Source of the DNA: JBEIVB01 sp040374085
Lineage (GTDB): Bacteria > Bacteroidota > Bacteroidia > UBA4408
Assembly: GCA_040374085.1 (NCBI GenBank)
Contig: JBEIVB010000003.1
Coordinates: 1-64,000 of the forward strand
Length of the DNA stretch: 64,000 nt
Reading direction: 5' to 3'
Numbering within the stretch: the stretch's first letter is position 1; each line of letters begins with the position of its first letter. Position numbers and translations under genes: made by a program. The notes beneath the pieces were generated by a model. That model saw only the letters and a program-made list of their open reading frames with translations. It was not told where the DNA came from and searched no databases. Shown here piece after piece: positions 16,166 to 24,312 of this stretch.

Positions 16166-17188
16166 ATGATTCGTTTCCCGAGAAGTAGATTCTTTTATAT
16201 GATACCCGTTGGGGTGGGCGTCGCCTTGTTGGTGGCGCTCCTCCGACCCATATCGGAAACGGGGCACAGCTGGTGGTGGGATGCGGGCGTTTCGGTATTC
16301 CTTACCATTCTTATTTGGGAAGGCAACCACCAGCTCAATTGCTGGTTTAACCGAACCATTCAATGGGAGAAAAAGCCGCTGAGACGAGCGATCATTCAGG
16401 GGTTAATCAACATTATTATGAGTGTAGTACTCATATATTTGGTATTATCGGTATACGATGACCTGGTTTGCTCTATGTACCCAGAAAACAGCAAAACCAT
16501 GAAGCAATTCGGTGTCATCATCGGTACCATGGTTTCCATCATCTTGCAGGCTATGCTCATTGGGTCTGAGCTTTTTGCTCAATGGAAAGGCAGCATAATA
16601 GAAGCCGAGCGTTATAAAAAAGAAGCCGCAAACGCTGAGCTCCAAATGTTGAAAGGACAAATCAACCCTCATTTCCTATTCAACAACCTCAGTGTTTTGA
16701 ATTCATTGATTGAGCAAAATGCAACCAAAGCCTCGGAATTCACCACCCAATTTGCGAAGGTCTACCGCCACCTTTTAAATCATCGCAACACCGAAATGAC
16801 CACCTTAGAGGATGAGTTGGATCTGGTGCATGCCTATTGCTTTCTGTTAAAAATAAGATTTGGCATGGGCTTGTCGGTAATCATTGAAACAGACGAACCA
16901 TGCCGATCTAAGTTGTTGCCGCCACTTTCTTTGCAAATCTTATTGGAAAACTGCGTACAGCACAACATCATCACCGAACATCAGCCCCTAACCATTTCCA
17001 TTCGCGCAACGGAAGACGTCGTTTGCATCAGCAACAACCTGCTGCCAAAGACCGGTGGCATTTCGGGTTCCGGACTCGGTCAACGCAACATTTCCCTTCG
17101 CCTGGCACCTTTTACCGATAGAAGGTTGGAGGTCATGATGCACCATGGCATCTACTCTGTAAAAGTTCCCTTACTCCACGGTATATGA
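16166..17188 (+). CDS. LytS-type membrane sensor histidine kinase
   Basis: The 340-residue protein has four hydrophobic segments in the first ~140 residues, a short coiled-coil linker (E-A-E-R-Y-K-K-E-A-A-N-A-E) and a His_kinase domain with phospho-accepting H169 in N-P-H-F-L-F-N-N. An N-box (L-L-E-N-C-V-Q-H-N) near 268 and a G-box (G-S-G-L-G-Q-R-N) complete a HATPase domain. There is no large periplasmic sensor, so the signal is sensed in or near the membrane. It starts 14 nt after the TonB receptor, and its stop overlaps the LytTR regulator start by 4 nt. Confidence 0.9.
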   Translation: MIRFPRSRFFYMIPVGVGVALLVALLRPISETGHSWWWDAGVSVFLTILIWEGNHQLNCWFNRTIQWEKKPLRRAIIQGLINIIMSVVLIYLVLSVYDDLVCSMYPENSKTMKQFGVIIGTMVSIILQAMLIGSELFAQWKGSIIEAERYKKEAANAELQMLKGQINPHFLFNNLSVLNSLIEQNATKASEFTTQFAKVYRHLLNHRNTEMTTLEDELDLVHAYCFLLKIRFGMGLSVIIETDEPCRSKLLPPLSLQILLENCVQHNIITEHQPLTISIRATEDVVCISNNLLPKTGGISGSGLGQRNISLRLAPFTDRRLEVMMHHGIYSVKVPLLHGI

Positions 17189-17946
17189 AAGCCCTAATCG
17201 TAGAAGACGAGCCGCTGAATGCGAGCCATTTAAGCGGACTCTTGAAAAAGATAGAACCCTCCATAGAAGTGCTTGCCGTTTGCCAATCTGTAGCACAAAC
17301 CCTTAGTTGGTTGCAGAACAACCCCAGGCCCGATCTCCTGTTTCTGGATGTGCATGTGGCCGATGGCTTTATCTTCGACTTATTTAAATCCTATTCAGAC
17401 GATGTGCCGGTCATCTTTACCACGGCCTTTGACCACTATGCCTTGCAAGCGTTTAAGGTAAACAGCATCGATTACTTATTGAAACCCATAGAAAAAGAAA
17501 GTCTGCATACTGCCCTTCAGAAATACCATAAGTTGCATACGCAAAACACCAGTGCATTGCCCATACATCCTATACTGAGAGAGCTGGCAGAACAATTTAG
17601 AAAACCCTATAAAACACGCTTTATGGTTCGCCTTGGAGATCAAGTGGCAGCCGTTAAAGCTCAAGAAATACATTGTTTCCATTATGAAGATGGATTGGTA
17701 TTCCTGCACCGAACCGATGGAAAAAAATTTCCGGTAGATTTTTCCTTAGACACCCTATGCGAGATATTGGAACCGGACTCTTTTTTTCGCATCAACCGCA
17801 AAACCATTGTAAATCTCGAGCATCTGGGAAAAATGCAGGTGTATTTCAACAGCCGTCTCATGTTGGAATTACCCAAACTGCCGGAAGCCGATTGCGTGGT
17901 GAGCAGAGAACGCACTGCTGATTTTAAAAAATGGCTTGATCGCTGA
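17185..17946 (+). CDS. LytTR-family response regulator
   Basis: The 253-residue protein joins a receiver domain (1-120; acidic pair E7-D8, phospho-accepting D55 in L-F-L-D-V, conserved K near 97) to a LytTR DNA-binding domain (about 147-250; F-F-R-I-N-R-K-T-I-V-N and the I-H-C-F-H-Y-E-D-G strand). LytTR proteins bind paired direct repeats. The obvious candidate site is the repeat at 13656-13686 in front of the same operon, suggesting autoregulation of the receptor-kinase-regulator set. It is coupled to the kinase by an ATGA overlap. Confidence 0.93.
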   Translation: MKALIVEDEPLNASHLSGLLKKIEPSIEVLAVCQSVAQTLSWLQNNPRPDLLFLDVHVADGFIFDLFKSYSDDVPVIFTTAFDHYALQAFKVNSIDYLLKPIEKESLHTALQKYHKLHTQNTSALPIHPILRELAEQFRKPYKTRFMVRLGDQVAAVKAQEIHCFHYEDGLVFLHRTDGKKFPVDFSLDTLCEILEPDSFFRINRKTIVNLEHLGKMQVYFNSRLMLELPKLPEADCVVSRERTADFKKWLDR

Positions 17947-18112
17947 AGAGCGAACCAGGCATGCAGCACATCCACACATCTCCACTCAAAACAAGTTGAT
18001 TCTCTTCTTCCCTAAGTGGAAGTGCTGAAAAATGCCCGAGCCGATTCAGTGAGATATAGGAACAACAGGACAGTGAACTGCGTCGCGACAAGATTGAAAA
18101 ATGAAAACTGCC

Positions 18113-18880
18113 TCAAGATAGTCCCTGTGCAACCGCATAACGCACCAACTCCGCTGCCGTATGCAAGCCCAATTTGATTTTGATGTTGCGAATGTGCGCC
18201 TTGACGGTAAACACACTGAGATTGAGCCCCGTAGCAATTTGCTTGACAACCAGGCCTTTGCCCATTGCCTTTAACACTTCCATTTCCTTAGGTGTTAAAG
18301 ATGGGTTGGCGTTTGGATGCCTTTGTTCCAACACCAAACGATCGAAGGTGCCTTTACCAGAGAGGCGGTGCACAGAAAACAAGACCTTCGTGTCGCGCTG
18401 AAAAAAGGTAATGTCGGTTACTAAAGAAAGGTTGGAGAGGGGCAGACCATCCGAAGTACGATCCAGTACAATGCTGCGTTGCATGAGCACGCAGGCATCG
18501 CCGTTAGGACGGATGTACCGGTAGGATAAACTGAATAGGTGTTGGTCCAACTGGTCGTCGGGGAGGGCTTGAACCATGCGTAAAAACTCAGGGAAAACCT
18601 CCCCATTGATGATGTTTCGATCGTCGGGGTGAATGTGCAGCAGGGCCGCATTTCGCTGCGGATTTAGAAAATACGCTTGGGGCAAACCCGTAAGTCCCTC
18701 CATGCCGGAATTGATGTACCGATACCCGCCTTTTCGATAATCGAGCACATACAGCCCGGCGGGAATCATGCCCATTAATCCATTCAGTTTCGTAAGCTCT
18801 TCAACGCATTTATCCGAGCGCTCTGTAGGTGATTCAGGATAATTGGATTGAAGAAAATTCTTGTACAATACATGATTCAT
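18113..18880 (-). CDS. PAS-LuxR transcriptional regulator
   Basis: The 255-residue protein has a PAS-like sensor region (about 36-160; Y-I-N-S-G-M-E-G-L-T-G and H-I-H-P-D-D-R) and a C-terminal LuxR/GerE helix-turn-helix (about 193-253; L-T-P-K-E-M-E-V-L, K-Q-I-A, F-T-V-K-A-H-I-R-N-I-K-I-K-L-G). There is no receiver domain, so it is not a classical response regulator; the PAS fold may sense a small ligand. It converges on the LytTR gene and is divergent from the 33-residue membrane protein gene. The shared intergenic region carries an inverted repeat that it could bind. Confidence 0.87.
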   Translation of the reverse strand: MNHVLYKNFLQSNYPESPTERSDKCVEELTKLNGLMGMIPAGLYVLDYRKGGYRYINSGMEGLTGLPQAYFLNPQRNAALLHIHPDDRNIINGEVFPEFLRMVQALPDDQLDQHLFSLSYRYIRPNGDACVLMQRSIVLDRTSDGLPLSNLSLVTDITFFQRDTKVLFSVHRLSGKGTFDRLVLEQRHPNANPSLTPKEMEVLKAMGKGLVVKQIATGLNLSVFTVKAHIRNIKIKLGLHTAAELVRYAVAQGLS

Positions 18881-18913
18881 AAGAAATAATGACCGATTTA
18901 GGCCTGTTCAAAT

Positions 18914-18929
18914 TAGTCATATTTGACTA
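18914..18929. promoter_or_regulatory. inverted repeat TAGTCA-N4-TGACTA, candidate operator
   Basis: Perfect 6-bp arms at 18914-18919 and 18924-18929 are separated by TATT. A third half-site, TAGTC, follows at 18944-18948. The cluster lies between the divergent PAS-LuxR gene and the small membrane protein gene. A LuxR-type dimer could bind it, but nothing links the two directly. Confidence 0.4.
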
Positions 18930-18952
18930 CATTATTCTTGGTTTAGTCGATA

Positions 18953-18960
18953 TAAATTTG
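18953..18960 (+). promoter_or_regulatory. -7 box for the small membrane protein gene
   Basis: TAAATTTG matches TAnnTTTG and lies 50 nt before the ATG at 19011. TTG occurs at 18938-18940, too close for a standard -33 element, so the promoter is incomplete as read. Confidence 0.4.
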
Positions 18961-19010
18961 GAACAGGTCGAAGCAAATGTACGTTCTAGGCCAATACGAC
19001 AAAAAAAAAT

Positions 19011-19112
19011 ATGACGCAGGACCCAAATCCGGAAGGCAATTCGCTCTTGATGTTTTTTCTGGTATTATTATTACTTGCTGGTTTTAGCTACTTCTTATTC
19101 TTTTCCAATTAA
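19011..19112 (+). CDS. 33-residue single-pass membrane microprotein
   Basis: ATG at 19011 follows an A-rich stretch, as is usual for starts in this phylum, and TAA ends at 19112. The first 11 residues are polar and acidic (M-T-Q-D-P-N-P-E-G-N-S). Residues about 12-31 form one uninterrupted hydrophobic helix rich in Leu and Phe, and the protein ends F-F-S-N. It is too short for usual gene callers. Support comes from the hydrophobic design, the upstream promoter-like box and the hairpin that overlaps its stop. I do not recognise the family; it could be a small membrane-complex subunit or a chance frame. Confidence 0.5.
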   Translation: MTQDPNPEGNSLLMFFLVLLLLAGFSYFLFFSN

Positions 19113-19121
19113 GGAAAAGAA
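19098..19121. terminator. hairpin between convergent microprotein and sufS ends
   Basis: TTCTTTTCC (19098-19106) and GGAAAAGAA (19113-19121) are perfect 9-bp arms around the 6-nt loop AATTAA. The microprotein stop lies in the loop, and the sufS stop begins 4 nt beyond. The stem is AT-rich and no T-run follows on either strand, so it may be a weak bidirectional transcript end or an mRNA 3'-end stabiliser. Confidence 0.4.
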
Positions 19122-19125
19122 AAGG

Positions 19126-20358
19126 CTACCGCAGCAAGTTGGCCGCTCTCGTAAGGGCTTGAGCAAAGGATAACGCTTCTTGTGCGGTGTTATACACCCC
19201 GAATGAAACCCGAACCGTTCCCGGCAATCCGAATAATTGCATCAAGGGCTGCGTGCAATGATGCCCGGTGCGCACGGCAAACCCCATTTGATCGAGAAGG
19301 GTTCCAAGATCGAATGGGTGTACATCTTTAATTACCAAAGACTGCACAGACGCTTGCTCTGAACCTGGCCCCAAAAGGGTTATGCCCGGTAATTCCATAA
19401 GTGCATTGCGCAAGATGTTCAACAGATGCTGTTCATGCGATTGAACGCGTTTAAAATCGAGATTCTGGAGCCACTTCACTGCAGCAGCAAATCCTATGGC
19501 AGCCTCAATGGGCGGTGTGCCCGCTTCAAATTTAAGGGGTCCTTCGGCAAAGGTAGTCCCATCGAAACGCACCTCTTTTATAATTCCGCCACCCAGTTGA
19601 TACGGAGGCAAGCGATCTGGCCAATCTCCGGCCATATACAAAATGCCTATGCCGGTTGGGCCATATACTTTGTGTCCGCTAAAGGCCAAGAAATCTACTC
19701 CAAGCTGCTCGGCGTTAAGCGGCATGTGAGGCGCGCTTTGTGCAGCATCCAACACCACCACTGCACCCACCGCCTTTGCCATTGCTACCAGTTCGGCAAC
19801 AGGCAGAATTGTGCCCAGGGTATTGGATACGTGGGCAAAGGCCAAAACACGGGTACGTGGAGAAATGCATGCGGCTGCTTTCTCCAATGAAATGGTTCCA
19901 TCCCACTCGACGGGAATAACCCTCAATCGCGCTCCGGATCGTCGGGCAGCTTCCTGCCAAGGCAAAATGTTGCTGTGATGCTCGAGATGAGTAAGCACAA
20001 TTTCATCATCTTCTTGCAATAAAACTTCGGCCAACCCGTGGGCAACCAGATTGATGCCATCGGTGGTTCCTTTGGTAAATACTACCTGTTGCGGATTGGT
20101 TCCCAGAAATTCAGCCAACGCCATGCGCGCAGCTTCATAGGCTGCGCTCGCTTCTTGAGAAAGGGTGTGCACGCCGCGGTGGACGTTGGCATGGTGGCAG
20201 GATGCATAATCTTGCATCGCCTCCATAACTGCAACCGGCCGCTGTGCGCTTGCCCCGCTGTCGAGGTAAACCAACGGGTTCCCTTTAATTTGGCGTTTAA
20301 GAATGGGAAACTGGTTCCGGATGGCTTCCAGTTCATCATAAGAAAAAGAGGTTGCCAT
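19126..20358 (-). CDS. sufS: cysteine desulfurase SufS
   Basis: This PLP enzyme takes sulfur from L-cysteine, as a persulfide on its active-site cysteine, for Fe-S cluster assembly. PLP lysine K230 lies in F-S-G-H-K-V-Y-G-P-T-G, and the catalytic Cys368 in R-T-G-H-H-C. The ATG at 20358 shares a base with the sufD stop (TGATG), which favours it over an in-frame ATG 18 nt upstream; the protein is then 410 residues, the family's usual size. It is the last gene of the suf operon. No SufE partner is in the window. Confidence 0.95.
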   Translation of the reverse strand: MATSFSYDELEAIRNQFPILKRQIKGNPLVYLDSGASAQRPVAVMEAMQDYASCHHANVHRGVHTLSQEASAAYEAARMALAEFLGTNPQQVVFTKGTTDGINLVAHGLAEVLLQEDDEIVLTHLEHHSNILPWQEAARRSGARLRVIPVEWDGTISLEKAAACISPRTRVLAFAHVSNTLGTILPVAELVAMAKAVGAVVVLDAAQSAPHMPLNAEQLGVDFLAFSGHKVYGPTGIGILYMAGDWPDRLPPYQLGGGIIKEVRFDGTTFAEGPLKFEAGTPPIEAAIGFAAAVKWLQNLDFKRVQSHEQHLLNILRNALMELPGITLLGPGSEQASVQSLVIKDVHPFDLGTLLDQMGFAVRTGHHCTQPLMQLFGLPGTVRVSFGVYNTAQEALSFAQALTRAANLLR

Positions 20359-21635
20359 CAGGGTTGCTGAAGCCATGCGTACACCCGCTCACGCACCGCG
20401 TCCTGAAAGGAAGGCAGCGTAACCTGTTGAACCACTTCATCGAGAAACGCCTGCAAAAGCAGCTTTCGCGCCGATTCAACCCCCAATCCCCTGCTTCGCA
20501 AATAAAACAAGGCCGAAGGATCGAGCTGCCCTGTTGAGGTGCCGTGGCTGCACTTCACATCGTCGGCATAAATCTCCAATTGCGGCTTTGTATTCACCGT
20601 TGCACCCGGACTCAATAAGATGTTTCGGTTGCTTTGGAAGGCATTGGTCTTTTGGGCATCGCGACGAACGTAAATCTTTCCGTTAAACACTGCCGTAGCC
20701 TTGCCCTGCAACGCTCCCTTATACAGTTCGTTGCTGTTGCAATTGGGAACTCTATGGTCTACCAAGGTATGGTTGTCCATTAACTGGCGGTCGTTCCCAA
20801 GGTAAAGGCCCAGCAAATGGGCTTCACCGTATTGCCCTTCGAGTTGTACTTGGGTGTTGTTGCGCACCAATGCGCCCCCTGTAGTAAGGGTAAACTGCCA
20901 GCTCTGGCTGTTGGCCTGCTGAGATGTAATGGAGGTATTCACCTGTTGTGCATCGGCTGCATCGTCTTGTATGCGCAGATGGGTTACCCGAGCACCTTCA
21001 GCAACAAGGGTTTCGCCCACCACGTTCAATTGGGAGCGCCCGCAACCGGCAACACCGGCATAGGCTTCAACAAGGGTAAGAGAGGCAGACGATTCTACCT
21101 CTACCAAAAAACGAAGATCCGCACGAAGGCGTTGAGGCGAACGGTGCACATGCAATACCACAATCGGCACCTCAATTTCTTTGCCCTGCCCAACCCTCAG
21201 ATGAACACCGCCGCTCCACTCGGAAGCGTTGCGGGCAATCATTGGATCGGTGTTGGGTGCAGCCAGGGTGCCCATAGCCGATGGTTCAGCACCTTCCAAA
21301 ATCCAGGTTATGCTCAAACCATCCGGCAAATCATGGGGGAGGGAAATGGGTTTGCCATCAGCGAATAGAATTACCCGTGCTCCGGTCAATCCCCAATTGG
21401 ATAACCAATTGTCAATAATAACTTTCAGTTCGTCGGGCTGAGGCACGTCCCCAATGAGTTCTGCCGTCCAGTCGAGGTGCTTGGAGAGGTCGCAGTATTT
21501 GTACTCCTCCCACGTGCGGGTAGGCAACCCTTGAGCAGCAAAAATGGCCGCTGCCTCTTCGCGCTTTGCAGCGTGCGTGCTACGTATGCGGGTTTCGTTT
21601 TCCAAATCCATTTCGGGGTGCATACGAATCATCAA
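20358..21635 (-). CDS. sufD: Fe-S cluster assembly protein SufD
   Basis: SufD pairs with SufB and two SufC in the SufBC2D scaffold and is needed for iron entry. The 425-residue protein has a helical N-terminus (R-T-W-E-E-Y-K-Y-C-D-L) and a C-terminal beta-helix core (about 150-390) with K-G-A-L-Q-G-K-A and V-K-C-S-H-G-T-S-T-G-Q-L-D, containing the conserved histidine. Its start overlaps the sufC stop by 4 nt (ATGA). The N-terminus could also begin a few codons later (M-H-P-E-M). Confidence 0.95.
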   Translation of the reverse strand: MMIRMHPEMDLENETRIRSTHAAKREEAAAIFAAQGLPTRTWEEYKYCDLSKHLDWTAELIGDVPQPDELKVIIDNWLSNWGLTGARVILFADGKPISLPHDLPDGLSITWILEGAEPSAMGTLAAPNTDPMIARNASEWSGGVHLRVGQGKEIEVPIVVLHVHRSPQRLRADLRFLVEVESSASLTLVEAYAGVAGCGRSQLNVVGETLVAEGARVTHLRIQDDAADAQQVNTSITSQQANSQSWQFTLTTGGALVRNNTQVQLEGQYGEAHLLGLYLGNDRQLMDNHTLVDHRVPNCNSNELYKGALQGKATAVFNGKIYVRRDAQKTNAFQSNRNILLSPGATVNTKPQLEIYADDVKCSHGTSTGQLDPSALFYLRSRGLGVESARKLLLQAFLDEVVQQVTLPSFQDAVRERVYAWLQQP

Positions 21636-22396
21636 ATGTTCAGAGGCTCTCCAAGCTCGGCCTTAATCCAATCGTAGCCTTTCTCCTCAAGCTCCAACGC
21701 CAATTCCTTGGTGCCGGTTTTTACTATTTTACCTTTATATAATACATGCACCACATCAGGCACAATGTAGTCGAGCAAACGCTGGTAGTGGGTAATGACC
21801 ACAAACGCATTGTCTGGTCGGCGCAGCTTGTTTACCCCGTTGGCCACGATGCGTAGGGCATCGATGTCGAGGCCGGAGTCGGTTTCATCCAATATGGCCA
21901 AGGTTGGCTCAAGCATGGCCATTTGAAAAATCTCGTTGCGTTTCTTCTCTCCTCCGCTGAACCCCTCATTTACGCTGCGATTGGCCAATTTCCCGTCGAG
22001 CTCAACCAAAGCCTGCTTTTCTTTTAGCATAGAAAGAAACGTGCGAGGCTCAATGGGACCTAACCCTTTGTGGGCACGAATTTCATTCAACGCAGTTTTT
22101 AAAAAGTTGATGTTGCTCACACCCGGAATCTCCACTGGGTATTGGAAAGCCAGAAAAAGGCCTTCGCGAGCCCGAACCTCAGGGTCCAACTCCAACAGGT
22201 TATGGCCGTTGAACTGCACGGTACCCTCGGTTACTTCATATTCGTTGCGCCCACTGAGCACAGCGGAGAGGGTGCTCTTGCCTGAGCCGTTGGGGCCCAT
22301 GATGGCATGAACCTCACCGGGTTTTACCGTAAGGTTGATGCCTTTCAGGATTTCTTTGTCGCCTACGGAGGCTTTTAAATTGCGTATTTCTAACAT
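21632..22396 (-). CDS. sufC: Fe-S cluster assembly ATPase SufC
   Basis: This ABC-type ATPase powers the conformational change of the SufBCD scaffold. The 254 residues carry Walker A G-P-N-G-S-G-K-S-T at 34-42, the signature F-S-G-G-E-K-K-R and Walker B with L-A-I-L-D-E-T-D-S-G-L-D, the SufC-specific version. It lies 27 nt after sufB and overlaps sufD by 4 nt. Confidence 0.97.
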   Translation of the reverse strand: MLEIRNLKASVGDKEILKGINLTVKPGEVHAIMGPNGSGKSTLSAVLSGRNEYEVTEGTVQFNGHNLLELDPEVRAREGLFLAFQYPVEIPGVSNINFLKTALNEIRAHKGLGPIEPRTFLSMLKEKQALVELDGKLANRSVNEGFSGGEKKRNEIFQMAMLEPTLAILDETDSGLDIDALRIVANGVNKLRRPDNAFVVITHYQRLLDYIVPDVVHVLYKGKIVKTGTKELALELEEKGYDWIKAELGEPLNI

Positions 22397-22423
22397 GGTG
22401 ATGGTGTCAAAAAAATGGGAGCA

Positions 22424-23857
22424 TCAACCCACCGAGCCTTCCAAGCTGACGGAGAGAAGTTTCTGAGCTTCTACGGCAAACTCCATCGGAAGATGATCGA
22501 AAACGTCTTTGCAATATCCGTTCACGATTAGCCCAATGGCTTTATCGGTATCAATACCACGCTGTTTGCAGTAAAATATCTGGTCTTCGCCCACTTTAGA
22601 GGTGGTGGCCTCGTGCTCTACAATGGCAGTGGGGTTGCTTATTTCGATGTAAGGAAAGGTATGTGCGCCGCAGCGATCGCCCATGAGCAGACTGTCGCAC
22701 TGACTGAAGTTGCGGGCATGATCTGCGCCCCGGTGCATTTTTACCAAGCCCCGGTAGCTGTTGTTGCTTACCCCGCAAGAGATGCCCTTCGAAACAATGG
22801 TGGAACGCGAGTGGCGACCCAAATGAATCATTTTGGTTCCGGTATCGGCCTGCTGAAAGTGGTTGGTTACCGCAACCGAGAAAAACTCTCCTACGGAATA
22901 ATCTCCTTTTAATATAACACTGGGGTATTTCCAGGTAACGGCAGAGCCGGTCTCCACTTGTGTCCACGATATTTTGCTTCGGTCGCCCAGGCAAATGCCG
23001 CGCTTGGTTACAAAGTTGAAGATGCCGCCTTTCCCATCTTTATCTCCGGGATACCAATTTTGTACGGTGCTGTATTTTACCTCTGCATCGCGGTGGGCAA
23101 CAATTTCCACCACTGCAGCATGCAATTGGTTTTCGTCGCGCATGGGGGCAGTGCAACCCTCTAGGTAACTCACATAGGATTCCTCATCGGCTATGATAAG
23201 GGTACGCTCAAATTGTCCCGTGCCTGCACTGTTGATGCGAAAGTACGTAGAGAGCTCCATGGGGCAACGCACGCCTTTGGGGATGTAGCAAAACGAGCCA
23301 TCGGTGAAGACAGCCGAGTTGAGGGCTGCATAAAAATTGTCGTGCGCCGGAACCACGGTTCCCATATAGCGACGTACCAGCTCCGGATGCTCTTGCACCG
23401 CATCTCCAAAGCTGCAAAAGATGATGCCCAGCTCGGCAAGCTTCTCCTTGAAAGAGGTCTTCACCGAAACGGAATCCATCACAAAGTCAACCGCAACGCC
23501 GCTCAGGCGCTTCTGCTCTTCCAGGGATATGCCCAACTTCTCAAACGTCTTCAATATCTCTGGATCTACCTCATCGAGGCTGTTGAGCTGTTTCTTTTGC
23601 TTGGGTGCTGAGTAGTAAATGATGTCTTGAAAGTTGGGCCTAGCATACTGCACATGAGCCCAGTTAGGCTCTTGCATGCCACACCAAAAACGGAAGGCTT
23701 CCAGTCGAAAATCCAACAACCATTGCGGCTCGTTTTTCTTGGCCGATATAAAACGAATTATGTCTTCGTTGAGACCTTTGGGAGCCTGATCTGCCTCAAT
23801 GTCGGTTACGAAACCGTATTTATAATCGCTGTTGGTAATTTCCTCAATGATCTCCAT
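22424..23857 (-). CDS. sufB: Fe-S cluster assembly scaffold SufB
   Basis: SufB receives persulfide sulfur and builds the cluster at the interface with SufD. The 477-residue protein has the typical N-terminal region ([12 protein letters not shown]) and the beta-helix domain. Conserved cysteines include that in Y-L-E-G-C-T-A-P and those in [13 protein letters not shown]. The length fits the family. It follows sufA by 8 nt. Confidence 0.97.
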   Translation of the reverse strand: MEIIEEITNSDYKYGFVTDIEADQAPKGLNEDIIRFISAKKNEPQWLLDFRLEAFRFWCGMQEPNWAHVQYARPNFQDIIYYSAPKQKKQLNSLDEVDPEILKTFEKLGISLEEQKRLSGVAVDFVMDSVSVKTSFKEKLAELGIIFCSFGDAVQEHPELVRRYMGTVVPAHDNFYAALNSAVFTDGSFCYIPKGVRCPMELSTYFRINSAGTGQFERTLIIADEESYVSYLEGCTAPMRDENQLHAAVVEIVAHRDAEVKYSTVQNWYPGDKDGKGGIFNFVTKRGICLGDRSKISWTQVETGSAVTWKYPSVILKGDYSVGEFFSVAVTNHFQQADTGTKMIHLGRHSRSTIVSKGISCGVSNNSYRGLVKMHRGADHARNFSQCDSLLMGDRCGAHTFPYIEISNPTAIVEHEATTSKVGEDQIFYCKQRGIDTDKAIGLIVNGYCKDVFDHLPMEFAVEAQKLLSVSLEGSVG

Positions 23858-23865
23858 GACGCCTG

Positions 23866-24192
23866 TTATACCGAAAAACTTTCACCGCATCCGCAAGTGC
23901 GGGATGCGTTTGGATTATGAAATGTAAATCCTTTCCCATTCAGCCCGCCGCTGAAGTCGAGCTCGGTGCCCACGAGGTAGAGAAAAGACTTTTTGTCTAC
24001 GGCAATGCGAACCCCCTTGTCTTCGAAGACCTGGTCCCCTTCGCGCACCTGGGTGTCGAACTCCAATTTATAAGATAGTCCGCTGCACCCTCCGCCCTCA
24101 ACACCCACCCGGATGAAGCTGTCAACCGGTTTGTGCTCCTGAGCAAGGAGCGACTGAACTTGCGCTTTCGCCGACTCTGAAACGGTAATCAT
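23866..24192 (-). CDS. sufA: A-type Fe-S carrier (SufA/IscA-like)
   Basis: The 108-residue A-type carrier binds a cluster through three cysteines: C36 in G-G-G-C-S-G-L-S, and C100 and C102 in S-R-T-C-G-C-G near the end. It passes clusters from the SufBCD scaffold to targets. It is the first gene of sufA-sufB-sufC-sufD-sufS. About 43 nt upstream lies a -7 box bracketed by a perfect 11-bp inverted repeat, so the whole operon is probably repressible there. The nuoM-nuoN genes end 120 nt upstream on the same strand. Confidence 0.95.
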   Translation of the reverse strand: MITVSESAKAQVQSLLAQEHKPVDSFIRVGVEGGGCSGLSYKLEFDTQVREGDQVFEDKGVRIAVDKKSFLYLVGTELDFSGGLNGKGFTFHNPNASRTCGCGESFSV

Positions 24193-24221
24193 GATCCAAA
24201 AAAGGTTTATTTAGACTGATT

Positions 24222-24254
24222 CTAAATTCTGCTGCAAAGGTAGGCAGAATTTAG
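24222..24254 (-). promoter_or_regulatory. suf operon promoter inside a perfect 11-bp inverted repeat
   Basis: CTAAATTCTGC (24222-24232) and GCAGAATTTAG (24244-24254) are exact inverse complements around an 11-nt spacer. The spacer holds the - strand -7 box TACCTTTG (24235-24242). The half-sites are 22 bp apart centre to centre, two helical turns. A dimeric regulator bound here would cover the promoter. I know no published consensus that matches; candidates are an Rrf2/IscR-like, Fur-like or redox regulator. No clear TTG is present at -33. Confidence 0.6.
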
Positions 24255-24312
24255 GCTTCCGAGGTTATGAACAAGAAATTAACCCAAAAGTTTACGGAGA
24301 TGCAAGGGTCAT

